This document shows, one piece after another, positions 1-9,176 of a DNA stretch of 44,387 bases. The notes below the pieces were generated by a model. It did not search any database, was not told the origin of the DNA, and saw only the letters and a list, made by a program, of their open reading frames with translations. A program made the translations under genes and the position numbers. This DNA is from CAZIVP01 sp964542915. GTDB taxonomy: Bacteria; Calditrichota; Calditrichia; Calditrichales; Calditrichaceae. The DNA is taken from the NCBI GenBank assembly GCA_964542915.1, contig CAZIVP010000024.1, forward strand, positions 1 to 44,387. The letters are read 5' to 3'. Every line of letters begins with the position of its first letter. The first letter of the stretch is position 1.

Positions 1-60
1 AGGTTATGTTAAACATTTACCCTGGGAAGTCCAATTCCATCTGAAGCAGAACATAAGGAT

Positions 61-3000
61 GTGAATTGTGACGGAGAAATTAATGAAATAAAAGGGATTA
101 ATAAAGGACCTGATGATACAATATCTTCGTTAGAACAACCTTTACCGGAAAATTTAGGTTACTCATGGATAATATCAGATGAATTAACTTCTTTAGGAGG
201 TGACCATGTTGTAGACCTAAAAAGACAATGGTTATATTTTCAAGAAAAACCTTTCCCCTTGGATATAACCGAGAAAATATTGATTCATAAAGCACATTGG
301 AACGAACCGGAACATTATGAGTCAATCGTCCGCGGCCTGGATGAACCGGATACCAAAGAGTTATCTTATGGCATTCAGTTCAATGAAAAATACCATGTTT
401 TTGCAACATATCAAATGAACCGCGGATATGTCGATGAAGACTGGTTCCATTTTTCAATTAATCAAAGCAATATCGTCCGCTTCAGACTGGATGAGATTAC
501 CGAACAAATCGATCAAATGTCCGCCCGTCTATATCGCAAAATGGATCACAAACTGATCAGCGAACATTATTTAAATTCTGGACAAAAAAGTCTTGAATTT
601 TATTCTGATAGTCTGACTGATTCGGATTATTACCTGCAAATCACATCAACATTACCCTCCAGCGGTTCAGAGTCCTGGAAGCATCCGTTTACATTAGAAA
701 TCGATTATCTCGGGGTGGTAAGCAAATTATTTACCTATACCATCCCGCCTTCAATCGAAGCGGATAATGTTTCACTCAGCACCCTGCATACAGAAATCCA
801 GGATCCTTATGGCAATCTCGTGGGCACGGCCACGGATGAAGCAACTTATACCATTCTTTCGGGCGGAGATTCGGGAACGCTGGTCGGCGATAATCCGGCG
901 CAAGCCGAAGGGGGGATTGCTACGATCCAGGTCAGGGCAACCAATCAACCCGGGCAGGTAACGATCGAATGTTCCTCGCCGGAATTAATATCCGATACCG
1001 TTACTGTCTATACCTATGAAACCGGCGCGACCACCGAAGTCAGTGGTCATATAAATCAAAACACAACCTGGTCATTGGCTAACAGTCCTTATGAGGTTAC
1101 CGGAGATGTTGTCATTAACGAAGGTTCCGTTTTGACGATTAAACCGGGAGTTGTTGTGAAGTTTAGAAATAATACAGATATATATGTTAAAGGAGGATTC
1201 ATTTCTAAGGGTACATCATATAATCCAATTATATTTACTTCCACGGATAAAAATTTACCCGGCTCCTGGGGAGGTATTCGTTTTGAATCGAGCGCTTTAG
1301 ACGATTACTGTGAATTGAATTACTGCGAATTTTATTATGCCGGGGATAACACATTCAATGCCACGGTAGAATACCCAATTGTGGTAAATCTAAACGCCAA
1401 TCCTTTTATAAAAAATACGCAGATAAAGAATAGCCGCATCAATGCCGTGGCACTACTAGGCGGAACCTACTCTTCTGATATCACTGTTGACAATCCGGAT
1501 TTGCCGTTGTGGTTAACCGGTGATTTAGCCATAGGCGAAGGTGCGGTTTTGACGATAGCGCCGGGTTGCTTATTCAAAATGAATGATAACCGGGATATTT
1601 ATGTGCGGGGTGGATTAAAAGCCGTTGGTCATGCCAATGATCCGATCATATTCACCTCATACAAAGACGATGCGCGCGGTGGAGACAGCAACGGCGACGG
1701 TTCCAGCGCCCCGCTGCCCGGAAACTGGGGCGGCATTCGATTTGAGTCAACTGTTTTAGATAATCAGTGTGAATTGAGTTACTGCGAATTTTATTATGCC
1801 GGGGATAACACATTCAATGCCACGGTAGAATACCCAATTGTGGTAAATCTAAACGCCAATCCTTTTATAAAAAATACGCAGATAAAGAATAGCCGCATCA
1901 ATGCCGTGGCACTACTAGGCGGAACCTACTCTTCTGATATCACTGTTGACAATCCGGATTTGCCGTTGTGGTTAACCGGTGATTTAGCCATAGGCGAAGG
2001 TGCGGTTTTGACGATAGCGCCGGGTTGCTTATTCAAAATGAATGATAACCGGGATATTTATGTGCGGGGTGGATTAAAAGCCGTTGGTCATGCCAATGAT
2101 CCGATCATATTCACCTCATACAAAGACGATGCGCGCGGTGGAGACAGCAACGGCGACGGTTCCAGCGCCCCGCTGCCCGGAAACTGGGGCGGCATTCGAT
2201 TTGAGTCAACTGTTTTAGATAATCAGTGTGAATTGAGTTACTGCGAATTTTATTATGCCGGGGATAACACATTCAATGCCACGGTAGAATACCCAATTGT
2301 GGTAAATCTAAACGCCAATCCTTTTATAAAAAATACGCAGATAAAGAATAGCCGCATCAATGCCGTGGCACTACTAGGCGGAACCTACTCTTCTGATATC
2401 ACTGTTGACAATCCGGATTTGCCGTTGTGGTTAACCGGTGATTTAGCCATAGGCGAAGGTGCGGTTTTGACGATAGCGCCGGGTTGCTTATTCAAAATGA
2501 ATGATAACCGGGATATTTATGTGCGGGGTGGATTAAAAGCCGTTGGTCATGCCAATGATCCGATCATATTCACCTCATACAAAGACGATGCGCGCGGTGG
2601 AGACAGCAACGGTGACGGTTCCAGCGCCCCGCTGCCCGGAAACTGGGGCGGCATTCGGTTTGAGTCAACTGCTTTAGACAATCATTGTGCATTGAGTTAC
2701 TGTGAATTGTATTACGGCGGTGATGATAGTTTTAATGCAACTGTTGGCTATCCTTTAGTGATTATAAGCTCCGAACCCAAAATACAATTTTTGAAAATAG
2801 AGCATTCAAAAACGCACGGAATATTTAACCATGATACAGGTAGCCCCGACTTGGGCGGCGGCACCCGCGGCAGCGCCGGCAACAATAAGTTTTACGGATT
2901 TTTTGAATCCGGTAAATACGCCGTTTACAATAATTCTACCAACGATATTTATGCCAAATACAACTACTGGGGTACGGATAATCCCGGCGATGTACCCCAA

Positions 3001-3666
3001 GTAATATATGATAAAAACGATAATTCCGGTAAAGGCGAGGTGATATTTGAGCCCATAATTTTGAGAAATACTGCGCCTCAGCCATTTTCTCTTGTAAGCC
3101 CCTCAGATTCGGACACCATCCGTTCCCATATAACGGATTTTATCTGGAAAAAACCGCTGGACGCAGAAGATAATATTGTTTCTTATGATTTGTATTTAAG
3201 TAATTTTTGGCAAGATACATTGGTAACGGGCATTACGGATACATCATACACATTTGACGGCTCTTCATATTTCAGAGAGTATAACACTTATGAATGGAAT
3301 GTTATTGCTCATGACCATGAATTTTCTACTGCCGGTAAAGATACGTTTCGATTGTGGTATATAGAAACAACAGATTTATCAACTAAAATTCCGGTTATGC
3401 CAAAGGGGTTTCGGTTTATCTCGGTCTATCCGAATCCGTTCAATCCGCAAACGACGTTTTATTTCGCATTGCCCAAAAGAGCGCATATCAATATTTCCAT
3501 TTATAATTTACTGGGTAAAAAAGTAGCAACCGTGATGGACAAAATTTGCAATGCCGGAGAAATAAATAAAACGTGGTCGGCAAATCAATTGTCAACCGGC
3601 GTATATTTTGCGGTTTTGCAAAAGGGAAGGATGAAACAGGTGCGTAAAATTGTGTATCTTAAGTAA
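61..3666 (+). CDS. Secreted multidomain beta-helix protein with type IX-type C-terminal sorting module; 5' end probably truncated
   Basis: I do not recognise a specific function; it looks like a large extracellular or surface protein. The start is a GTG, but the frame stays open upstream to a TAA at 10-12 and there is no signal peptide. The first residues (DVNCDGEIN, counting two codons upstream) look like a dockerin/EF-hand loop, so the real N-terminus is probably missing or shifted. Downstream are a PPC-like beta-sandwich (about residues 100-235), an Ig-like/invasin-like domain (about 240-320), then right-handed beta-helix segments rich in 'GNWGGIRFES' and 'IFTSYKDDARGGDSNGDG'. Residues 421-879 are three 153-residue repeats encoded by nearly identical DNA. 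A fibronectin-III-like domain (about 1015-1105) precedes the C-terminal module with 'YPNPFNPQT' and a final KIVYLK, as in type IX-type cargo. A strong terminator follows at 3692-3726. Confidence 0.8.
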   Translation: MNCDGEINEIKGINKGPDDTISSLEQPLPENLGYSWIISDELTSLGGDHVVDLKRQWLYFQEKPFPLDITEKILIHKAHWNEPEHYESIVRGLDEPDTKELSYGIQFNEKYHVFATYQMNRGYVDEDWFHFSINQSNIVRFRLDEITEQIDQMSARLYRKMDHKLISEHYLNSGQKSLEFYSDSLTDSDYYLQITSTLPSSGSESWKHPFTLEIDYLGVVSKLFTYTIPPSIEADNVSLSTLHTEIQDPYGNLVGTATDEATYTILSGGDSGTLVGDNPAQAEGGIATIQVRATNQPGQVTIECSSPELISDTVTVYTYETGATTEVSGHINQNTTWSLANSPYEVTGDVVINEGSVLTIKPGVVVKFRNNTDIYVKGGFISKGTSYNPIIFTSTDKNLPGSWGGIRFESSALDDYCELNYCEFYYAGDNTFNATVEYPIVVNLNANPFIKNTQIKNSRINAVALLGGTYSSDITVDNPDLPLWLTGDLAIGEGAVLTIAPGCLFKMNDNRDIYVRGGLKAVGHANDPIIFTSYKDDARGGDSNGDGSSAPLPGNWGGIRFESTVLDNQCELSYCEFYYAGDNTFNATVEYPIVVNLNANPFIKNTQIKNSRINAVALLGGTYSSDITVDNPDLPLWLTGDLAIGEGAVLTIAPGCLFKMNDNRDIYVRGGLKAVGHANDPIIFTSYKDDARGGDSNGDGSSAPLPGNWGGIRFESTVLDNQCELSYCEFYYAGDNTFNATVEYPIVVNLNANPFIKNTQIKNSRINAVALLGGTYSSDITVDNPDLPLWLTGDLAIGEGAVLTIAPGCLFKMNDNRDIYVRGGLKAVGHANDPIIFTSYKDDARGGDSNGDGSSAPLPGNWGGIRFESTALDNHCALSYCELYYGGDDSFNATVGYPLVIISSEPKIQFLKIEHSKTHGIFNHDTGSPDLGGGTRGSAGNNKFYGFFESGKYAVYNNSTNDIYAKYNYWGTDNPGDVPQVIYDKNDNSGKGEVIFEPIILRNTAPQPFSLVSPSDSDTIRSHITDFIWKKPLDAEDNIVSYDLYLSNFWQDTLVTGITDTSYTFDGSSYFREYNTYEWNVIAHDHEFSTAGKDTFRLWYIETTDLSTKIPVMPKGFRFISVYPNPFNPQTTFYFALPKRAHINISIYNLLGKKVATVMDKICNAGEINKTWSANQLSTGVYFAVLQKGRMKQVRKIVYLK
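1321..2697 (+). repeat. Three tandem 459-bp in-frame repeats
   Basis: Copies lie at 1321-1779, 1780-2238 and 2239-2697. Copies 1 and 2 read identically by eye over their full length. Copy 3 is the same until about 2612, then gains a handful of substitutions that run into the diverged flank. Each unit encodes 153 residues of beta-helix, starting at YCEFYYAGDN and ending near the next FES motif. The period is a multiple of three, so the frame is kept. Identity at synonymous sites indicates very recent duplication or ongoing homogenisation. Confidence 0.95.
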
Positions 3667-3691
3667 AGACGGCAAAAACCTGCCCCACCAT

Positions 3692-3726
3692 CCCGCCCGG
3701 CCGATTGCTGACCGGGCGGGTTTTTT
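3692..3726 (+). terminator. Rho-independent terminator after the beta-helix gene
   Basis: A 9-bp perfect GC stem (CCCGCCCGG at 3692-3700 with CCGGGCGGG at 3712-3720) is followed by TTTTTT at 3721-3726. It lies 25 nt beyond the stop codon of the plus-strand gene. Its tail overlaps the stop codon of the convergent PfpI-like gene. Confidence 0.9.
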
Positions 3727-4249
3727 ATTTTTGCAATACCTCGATAATGGCCCGGCAAAACAGCGGCAAATCATCCGGCGTTCGGCTGGATACCATGTTG
3801 CGGTCAATCACCACCGGCTCGTCCACCCACTTGGCTTTAGCGTTGATCAAATCGTCCTTGATGCCCGGCGTCGAAGTACAAGTGAAGCCTTCCATAATAC
3901 CGGCGGAAATGGGAATCCAGCCGCCGTGACAAATATGCGCCACCAGTTTACCCGAGGCGTGAAAGGCCCGAACCAGATGTTTCACTTTTTCATCCCGCCT
4001 CAGTTTATCGGGTGCAAAGCCGCCGGAGATGACGAGTCCGTCGAAATCCGCTTCGTCCATATCGGCGATGGCCGCTTCCGCTTTACATGGGTAGCCGTTC
4101 TTGCCCTGGTAGATTTTACCGGCCTGCGGACCCGCTACTACCACATGGGCGCCGGCTTCGATCAGACGTAATTTCGGGTACCACAACTCCAGGTCTTCAT
4201 ATAAATGTTCCACGAACAGCAGGATCCGTTTACCTTCCAATGAATGCAT
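3725..4249 (-). CDS. DJ-1/PfpI family protein (glutamine amidotransferase-like)
   Basis: A 174-residue single-domain protein of the PfpI/YhbO/DJ-1 superfamily. The family includes proposed proteases, glyoxalase III-type and deglycase-type enzymes, and the exact reaction is disputed. The nucleophile elbow is visible as AHICHGG with Cys107-His108, and the conserved acidic residue is in the YEDLE motif (Glu18). The SGGFAPDKLR segment is typical of the PfpI branch. I place the start at the ATG at 4249 because AGGGAG sits just upstream. A longer frame to 4312 adds 21 residues that do not look like the family. It is monocistronic and convergent with the beta-helix gene. The likely role is cytoplasmic protein or carbonyl-stress protection. 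Confidence 0.85.
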   Translation of the reverse strand: MHSLEGKRILLFVEHLYEDLELWYPKLRLIEAGAHVVVAGPQAGKIYQGKNGYPCKAEAAIADMDEADFDGLVISGGFAPDKLRRDEKVKHLVRAFHASGKLVAHICHGGWIPISAGIMEGFTCTSTPGIKDDLINAKAKWVDEPVVIDRNMVSSRTPDDLPLFCRAIIEVLQK

Positions 4250-4645
4250 ATTCGCTCCCTTTCTCTTATCCAAATTCAATGCATCTTTTTTTTCAATTGT
4301 AATGACAACCATTTATAAATTCAATAGGTTGGTTATTGTTCAATGCGAAATGGAATATTTTAGGTGCCTTTAAAAGTGGAATAAAGATGCAGCTTTAGAT
4401 GCATCATTGGCGTATCGAATGTCAAAGTTGCTTCCCTGTTTGGATTAGGGAAGGGATTTATCCCGCCCGAGCGTCCTTTTAGAACTTCGGCAGGGATGGG
4501 TAAGTTTTACAGCTTTGTCTGAATATTCCTAAAAGAGTCTAAAATCAGGATAATTGGCTATAATAAATAATAGCTTGGCAATAAAAACCCACTGTGTCGT
4601 ATTTGTATAAAAAACAGTCCGAATATCCAGAGCCGGGTTAACAAA
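4250..4645. other. Intergenic region without a recognised gene
   Basis: About 400 bases separate the PfpI-like start from the acs stop. Apart from the ribosome binding site at about 4256-4261 I see no convincing ORF, RNA gene or clean terminator. A minus-strand run of six T about 30 nt after the acs stop might help end that transcript, but it has no good stem. Confidence 0.5.
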
Positions 4646-6550
4646 TTATTGCTCAAGCGTGGACAGGTCGCCTACTTCTTCGCCTAAAGCGCGCGCCTTT
4701 AATACGCGGCGCATAATTTTACCGCTGCGGGTTTTCGGCAGGGTATCCACAAAGGTGATGTCTTCCGGTTTGGCGATGGCACCGACCTCTTTACCCACAT
4801 GTTCGCGCAGTTCTTCCTGAAGTGGTTTTGTCTTTTCGATGCCGGTTTTAAGGATCACAAACGCGTGGATGGCGTTGCCCTTCAGTTCATGCGGTAAGCC
4901 GATAGTGGCCGCTTCCGACACCGCAGGATGGCTGACAAGAGCGCTCTCGATTTCGGCGGTTCCGAGACGATATCCGCTTACTTTGATTACGTCGTCGATA
5001 CGTCCGATAATCCAGAAATAGCCGTCTTCATCGATACGGGCAGAATCGCCTGCTTTGTACCAGCCCTGTTTTTCATAATCCTTCCAGTAGGTTTCAACAA
5101 ATCGATCGGGATCGCCGTGAATAGTGCGTGCCATACCCGGCCAGGGCGCTTTAATCACCAGCTTACCTTCATCGCCGGGCTTCACCTCTTTGCCTTCGTC
5201 GTCCACAACCGCCATTTCATTGCCAAAGAAGGGTTTGGTTGCCGAACCCGGTTTTAAAGGCGTGATGGGCAGGGGCGTAATCATAAAGCCGCCGGTTTCC
5301 GTTTGCCACCATGTATCCATGATGGGGCATCGTTTCTGTCCGATTACCTCATAATACCAGCGCCATGCTTCGGGATTGATCGGTTCGCCGACCGAACCGA
5401 GTAAACGCAGGCTGCTCAGGTCATAACGTTTTGGCCATTCGTCTCCGAAACGCATAAGACCACGCACCGCCGTTGGCGATGTATATAAAATGGTGATGCC
5501 ATATTTTTCAATCATTTTCCACCAGCGGTTGGGATAGGGGTAATTGGGCGCGCCCTCGTACATCATCACGGTGGCGCCGTTGATCAACGGCCCGTATACA
5601 ATGTAACTATGGCCCGTTATCCAGCCCGGATCGGCGGCGCACCACCAGCGGTCTTCTTCTTTTATATCAAACACATAACGGTGGGTCGTGGAAGTATAAA
5701 CGGAATATCCGCCGTGGGTGTGGACCAGTCCTTTCGGTTTGCCGGTCGTGCCGGAAGTATAAAGAATGAATAAGGGGTCTTCCGCGTCGGTCTGCTCTGT
5801 TTCACAGTTGCCGTTGCAGGCGATGGGAAGTTCGGTGAGGCTGTGATACCAGAAATCGCGCCCGCTTTCCATGTAAACGTCCTGGCCGGTGCGTTTGACC
5901 ACGATACAGGATTCGATGGTGGGCGAGCGTTTAATGGCCTCGTCGGCGATGCTTTTTAAATCGTTGATTTTACCTCGACGCCATCCGCCGTCGGCGGTAA
6001 CCAGTACCTTGCTTTTGGCGTCGGCGATACGCTCTGCCAGCGCCTCCACACTAAAACCTCCGTAAACGACACTATGGGCGGCGCCGATTTTGGCGCAGGC
6101 CAGCATTGCAAAAACCATCTCGGGGATTTGCGGCATATAAATAGTAACGATATCGCCTTTTTGTACGCCCATACTGCGCAATATATTGGAAAATTTCGAG
6201 ACCTCGCGATTGAGGGCGTGGTAAGAGAAGGTTCTTAAATCGCCTGGTTCACCCTCCCAGATGAGGGCCAGTTTGTTACGTCGCCATGTGTTCAAATGCC
6301 GGTCTATGGCGTTTTGTACTACATTGATTTTTCCGCCTGTAAACCATTTATAGAACGGCTTTTCCGAGTCGTCCAGCACTTTGTCCCATTTTTCATACCA
6401 ATCCAGCTGTTCGGCCTGTTCGGCCCAGAAGCCTTCCCGATCTTCAATGGAACGTTTATAAAGCTTATCATATTCTTTAATATTCGCTTCCTTTACAATT
6501 TCCGGAGCAGGCTCGTAAACGGATTGGGTCGGCATTTGTGAAGAAGCCAT
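4646..6550 (-). CDS. acs: Acetyl-CoA synthetase (AMP-forming)
   Basis: Converts acetate, ATP and CoA to acetyl-CoA via acetyl-adenylate in the cytoplasm. At 634 residues it is full length for the family. The adenylate-forming core motif YTSGTTGKPKG is at 264-274. TWWQTETG and the hinge region (GRIDDVIKVSGYR) follow. The C-terminal PKTRSGKIMRR carries the catalytic lysine (Lys611), the usual target of reversible acetylation. I use the ATG at 6550 because a GGGGGAA ribosome binding site precedes it at the right distance. A TTG at 6577 would add nine residues and has no such site. It is divergent from the export operon across about 120 nt. With pckA at the far end of the window it fits acetate-to-sugar metabolism. 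Identification is firm; propionate as an alternative substrate cannot be excluded. Confidence 0.96.
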   Translation of the reverse strand: MASSQMPTQSVYEPAPEIVKEANIKEYDKLYKRSIEDREGFWAEQAEQLDWYEKWDKVLDDSEKPFYKWFTGGKINVVQNAIDRHLNTWRRNKLALIWEGEPGDLRTFSYHALNREVSKFSNILRSMGVQKGDIVTIYMPQIPEMVFAMLACAKIGAAHSVVYGGFSVEALAERIADAKSKVLVTADGGWRRGKINDLKSIADEAIKRSPTIESCIVVKRTGQDVYMESGRDFWYHSLTELPIACNGNCETEQTDAEDPLFILYTSGTTGKPKGLVHTHGGYSVYTSTTHRYVFDIKEEDRWWCAADPGWITGHSYIVYGPLINGATVMMYEGAPNYPYPNRWWKMIEKYGITILYTSPTAVRGLMRFGDEWPKRYDLSSLRLLGSVGEPINPEAWRWYYEVIGQKRCPIMDTWWQTETGGFMITPLPITPLKPGSATKPFFGNEMAVVDDEGKEVKPGDEGKLVIKAPWPGMARTIHGDPDRFVETYWKDYEKQGWYKAGDSARIDEDGYFWIIGRIDDVIKVSGYRLGTAEIESALVSHPAVSEAATIGLPHELKGNAIHAFVILKTGIEKTKPLQEELREHVGKEVGAIAKPEDITFVDTLPKTRSGKIMRRVLKARALGEEVGDLSTLEQ

Positions 6551-6671
6551 GACGATTCCCCCTTCGCTTGTGTTCAATTATTTTTACTGTTATCTTTATT
6601 TTTATATGACTATATTTAGCTTTTAACCAAAAATCGCACATAATGATACAAGTTATAGTGGATAAATACAA

Positions 6672-7859
6672 GTGTATTCCTTCACAAGTGTTTTAGTAAT
6701 CACATTCATCCTGTTTGGCTGCCGGCAATCCGCCGTTCAGAAATTAGAGCAGCAATTCACGATAACACGGGATTCGGTTGTAACGATGGCGGAATCCGGT
6801 GAGTTACAATCCGTGCACGAAGCTTCTATTCAAACGCCCAGTAATTGGCGTATGGAATATCGTATCAGAGAACTGGCGCCGGAGGGTAAGGTTGTCCAGG
6901 CCGGCGATACCGTCGTTAAATTCGACACGCGTGAAGTCCAATCGCTTTTGGATGAAGCCCGTTCCCGCTATGAAATACAACAGGCGAAACGCATGGAAAT
7001 CGAAGTAAGCAATGAAAACGATCTTAAACAGAGGGAAAACCGGGTTGAAGAATTACAGTATCAATTATCTTTAATGAAAAATAAAGCAGCCAATGCCCGG
7101 TATGAAGCGGATATTAAACAAAAAGAACTTGAGCTGGAACTAAAAAAAACCGAGCTGCGGCTGGAAGAAGCCCGCAAAAATCTAGAAGTGCAGAGAACAC
7201 TTAATCAACACCGCTTGGACCTTGTAAAGTTAGAGATGCGGCAGGCAAAGGTTGAAATTAACCGCGCAAGACAAATGATGGACGATATGTTTATTACAGC
7301 ACCGCGCGACGGTATGATTATTTATGCCAAACTCAGACGCAACAACTGGGATAAGGTCAAACCCGGTGATACGGTCCGGCCCCATACAACCATATTAACC
7401 ATCCCAGATTTAACACAAATGAAGGCAAAAGTGCAACTGAATGAAGTGGATCGACCCTTTATTGAAGAAGGCATGAAGGCAAACATAGTTGTGGAAGCCT
7501 ACCCGGATTCGGTCTTTACGGGCAAGGTTAGCTATGTATCCAGAATCGTACAACGGCCGGAAGACAACAGTAACCTGAAAACGTACAGTATGGATGTGGC
7601 CATATACGGAAATGGTGATTATCGTTTAATCCCGGGCCTATCCGTTAAAGTGCTTATACAAAACGACACACTGAACAATGCCCTGCGCGTGCCTTCCTGG
7701 TGTTTGTTTCATGCCGGAGATGGTTTTTTTGTGCGGGATGTTCACGGCAGAAGACATTCGGTCAGCATACGGGCGCTGAACCAGGGATACGCCTTTATTC
7801 AGGGTGATGTTAAAGCAGGCTTATCTGTTGTGGCCAATCGCTTTATACCAAACTTTTAA
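6672..7859 (+). CDS. HlyD-family periplasmic adaptor, lipoprotein type
   Basis: A membrane-fusion (adaptor) subunit of a tripartite export system. The N-terminus is a short hydrophobic segment followed by a lipobox ending at Cys17 (LFGC), so it is probably a lipoprotein. A biotinyl-lipoyl-like half-motif (RELAPEGKVVQAGD) precedes a long Lys/Glu-rich coiled coil (about residues 85-200). The second half of the lipoyl domain (ITAPRDGMIIYAK) and the beta-barrel/membrane-proximal domains follow. The start is GTG at 6672; an in-frame TAA at 6663 prevents extension and the ribosome binding site is weak. The next adaptor gene starts 15 nt after its stop, so the genes are an operon. Confidence 0.88.
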   Translation: MYSFTSVLVITFILFGCRQSAVQKLEQQFTITRDSVVTMAESGELQSVHEASIQTPSNWRMEYRIRELAPEGKVVQAGDTVVKFDTREVQSLLDEARSRYEIQQAKRMEIEVSNENDLKQRENRVEELQYQLSLMKNKAANARYEADIKQKELELELKKTELRLEEARKNLEVQRTLNQHRLDLVKLEMRQAKVEINRARQMMDDMFITAPRDGMIIYAKLRRNNWDKVKPGDTVRPHTTILTIPDLTQMKAKVQLNEVDRPFIEEGMKANIVVEAYPDSVFTGKVSYVSRIVQRPEDNSNLKTYSMDVAIYGNGDYRLIPGLSVKVLIQNDTLNNALRVPSWCLFHAGDGFFVRDVHGRRHSVSIRALNQGYAFIQGDVKAGLSVVANRFIPNF

Positions 7860-7874
7860 CGTTGGAAATGTGCA

Positions 7875-9176
7875 ATGAATCCGAAGATCAAAAATCATGT
7901 AAACCGCCGTAATGTAACCTTGTTTGGAATCTCAATTTTGGCGCTGTACCTGATCCTGGGGCAGTGGATGGGATCGGACGAAGCTCTGGTCAAATATCGG
8001 GTTACAAAAGGGGAGTTTACAGTCGATATTGAAGTGGACGGTGAAGTAGAAGCTCTGGAATCGTATGTTATCAAAGCGCCTTCGAACCTGTGGGGCAATG
8101 CCCGAATCGTTAAATTGGTGCCGGAAGGTAACCATGTTACAAAAGGGGATTTTCTGATTCAGTTTGATACGTCCGAATTTCAACAAAAACTTATGGAAGC
8201 TCAGAATAAACTGGAGACGGCCCGCGCCAATCTGGCGAATACCAAAGCCAACATCGAAAGTCAGATGGCCGAACTGGAAGCCAACATCGCCCTGGAGAAG
8301 TATTCCCTGGAGCAGAGCCGGTTGCAGGCCAAACGTGCTGTTTATGAAGCTGAAAATCGAAGAAAAGAGATTGAGCTGAATCTTAAAAAAGCGGAAATCT
8401 CCTATAAACAATTGTTGGAAAAAAAAGAAAACATAAAAAAGATCAATGAATCTAAATTGCGGCAGGCGCAATTGGAGGTGGAACAGGCTCGCATAAAAGT
8501 GGAACGTGCAAAGGATGATCTGGATCGCTTAACCCTCACTTCGCCGGCGGAAGGAATGGTTGTGTATAAAGAGGTGTGGGAAGGCGATAAAATGGATAAG
8601 CTGAAAGTCGGCTATAGCCCGTGGCGCGGCCAGCCGCTCATGGAAATACCCACCAAAAACCGTATGAAAGTGAGCGTCGAAATCGATGAAATCGATATTT
8701 CTCAAATTGAGAAAGATCAGGAAGTACGCATCGAGCTGGATGCGCTGCCGGATACGACTTTCACAGGGAAAGTGACCGAAGTAGCCGCCTTGGCCCACAA
8801 AGATCGCCGTACCAAGAAAAATGTGTTTGATGTGGAAATCCATATGAACGAGAACGATGAGCGGCTGAAACCGGGCATGACCGCACACTGTCGCATTATC
8901 ATCCACAAACTACGCAATGTATTGACCGTTCCGGTTGACGCGCTGCATACCATCAAGGGCAAATCCTACATTATCGACGAACACGGCGACACCACGCGCG
9001 TGGAAACCGGCCTGTCGGATTCCGATTTTATCGTGGTGAAGGAGGGGCTAAAGGAAGGGCAAATCGTCTTGTTGCCGTCGGAACAGCCTGTCGATGCATT
9101 GCATGAAAAAGACGGCGTAAAATCGCCACAAACATCATCCGAACAGAATCCTATACGCGTAATTTCCCGGTATTAA
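7875..9176 (+). CDS. HlyD/MacA-like adaptor with N-terminal membrane anchor
   Basis: Second adaptor of the same operon, 433 residues. One transmembrane segment (about residues 15-33) anchors it in the inner membrane. Then come the lipoyl half (KLVPEGNHVTKGDFLIQFD), a coiled-coil hairpin (about 100-215), the second lipoyl half (LTSPAEGMVVYKE), a beta-barrel domain (VEIDEIDISQIE) and a membrane-proximal domain. The layout matches MacA-type proteins. Its TAA stop overlaps the ATG of the permease by one base (TAATG), so translation is probably coupled. It differs from the first adaptor in its anchoring, so the two are unlikely to be simple duplicates. The exported substrate cannot be told from the sequence. 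Confidence 0.9.
   Translation: MNPKIKNHVNRRNVTLFGISILALYLILGQWMGSDEALVKYRVTKGEFTVDIEVDGEVEALESYVIKAPSNLWGNARIVKLVPEGNHVTKGDFLIQFDTSEFQQKLMEAQNKLETARANLANTKANIESQMAELEANIALEKYSLEQSRLQAKRAVYEAENRRKEIELNLKKAEISYKQLLEKKENIKKINESKLRQAQLEVEQARIKVERAKDDLDRLTLTSPAEGMVVYKEVWEGDKMDKLKVGYSPWRGQPLMEIPTKNRMKVSVEIDEIDISQIEKDQEVRIELDALPDTTFTGKVTEVAALAHKDRRTKKNVFDVEIHMNENDERLKPGMTAHCRIIIHKLRNVLTVPVDALHTIKGKSYIIDEHGDTTRVETGLSDSDFIVVKEGLKEGQIVLLPSEQPVDALHEKDGVKSPQTSSEQNPIRVISRY

Noticed and set aside
1321..2697. CRISPR array or insertion-element interpretation of the direct repeats
   Set aside because: Units are 459 bp without spacers, keep the reading frame and encode a continuous beta-helix; no transposase or terminal inverted repeats.
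3650..4171. 173-codon plus-strand frame across the PfpI-like gene
   Set aside because: It starts inside the beta-helix gene end, runs through the terminator and is antisense to a recognised family member.
6551..6577. TTG start for acs at 6577
   Set aside because: The ATG at 6550 has a clear GGGGGAA site; the extra nine residues are not needed for the family.
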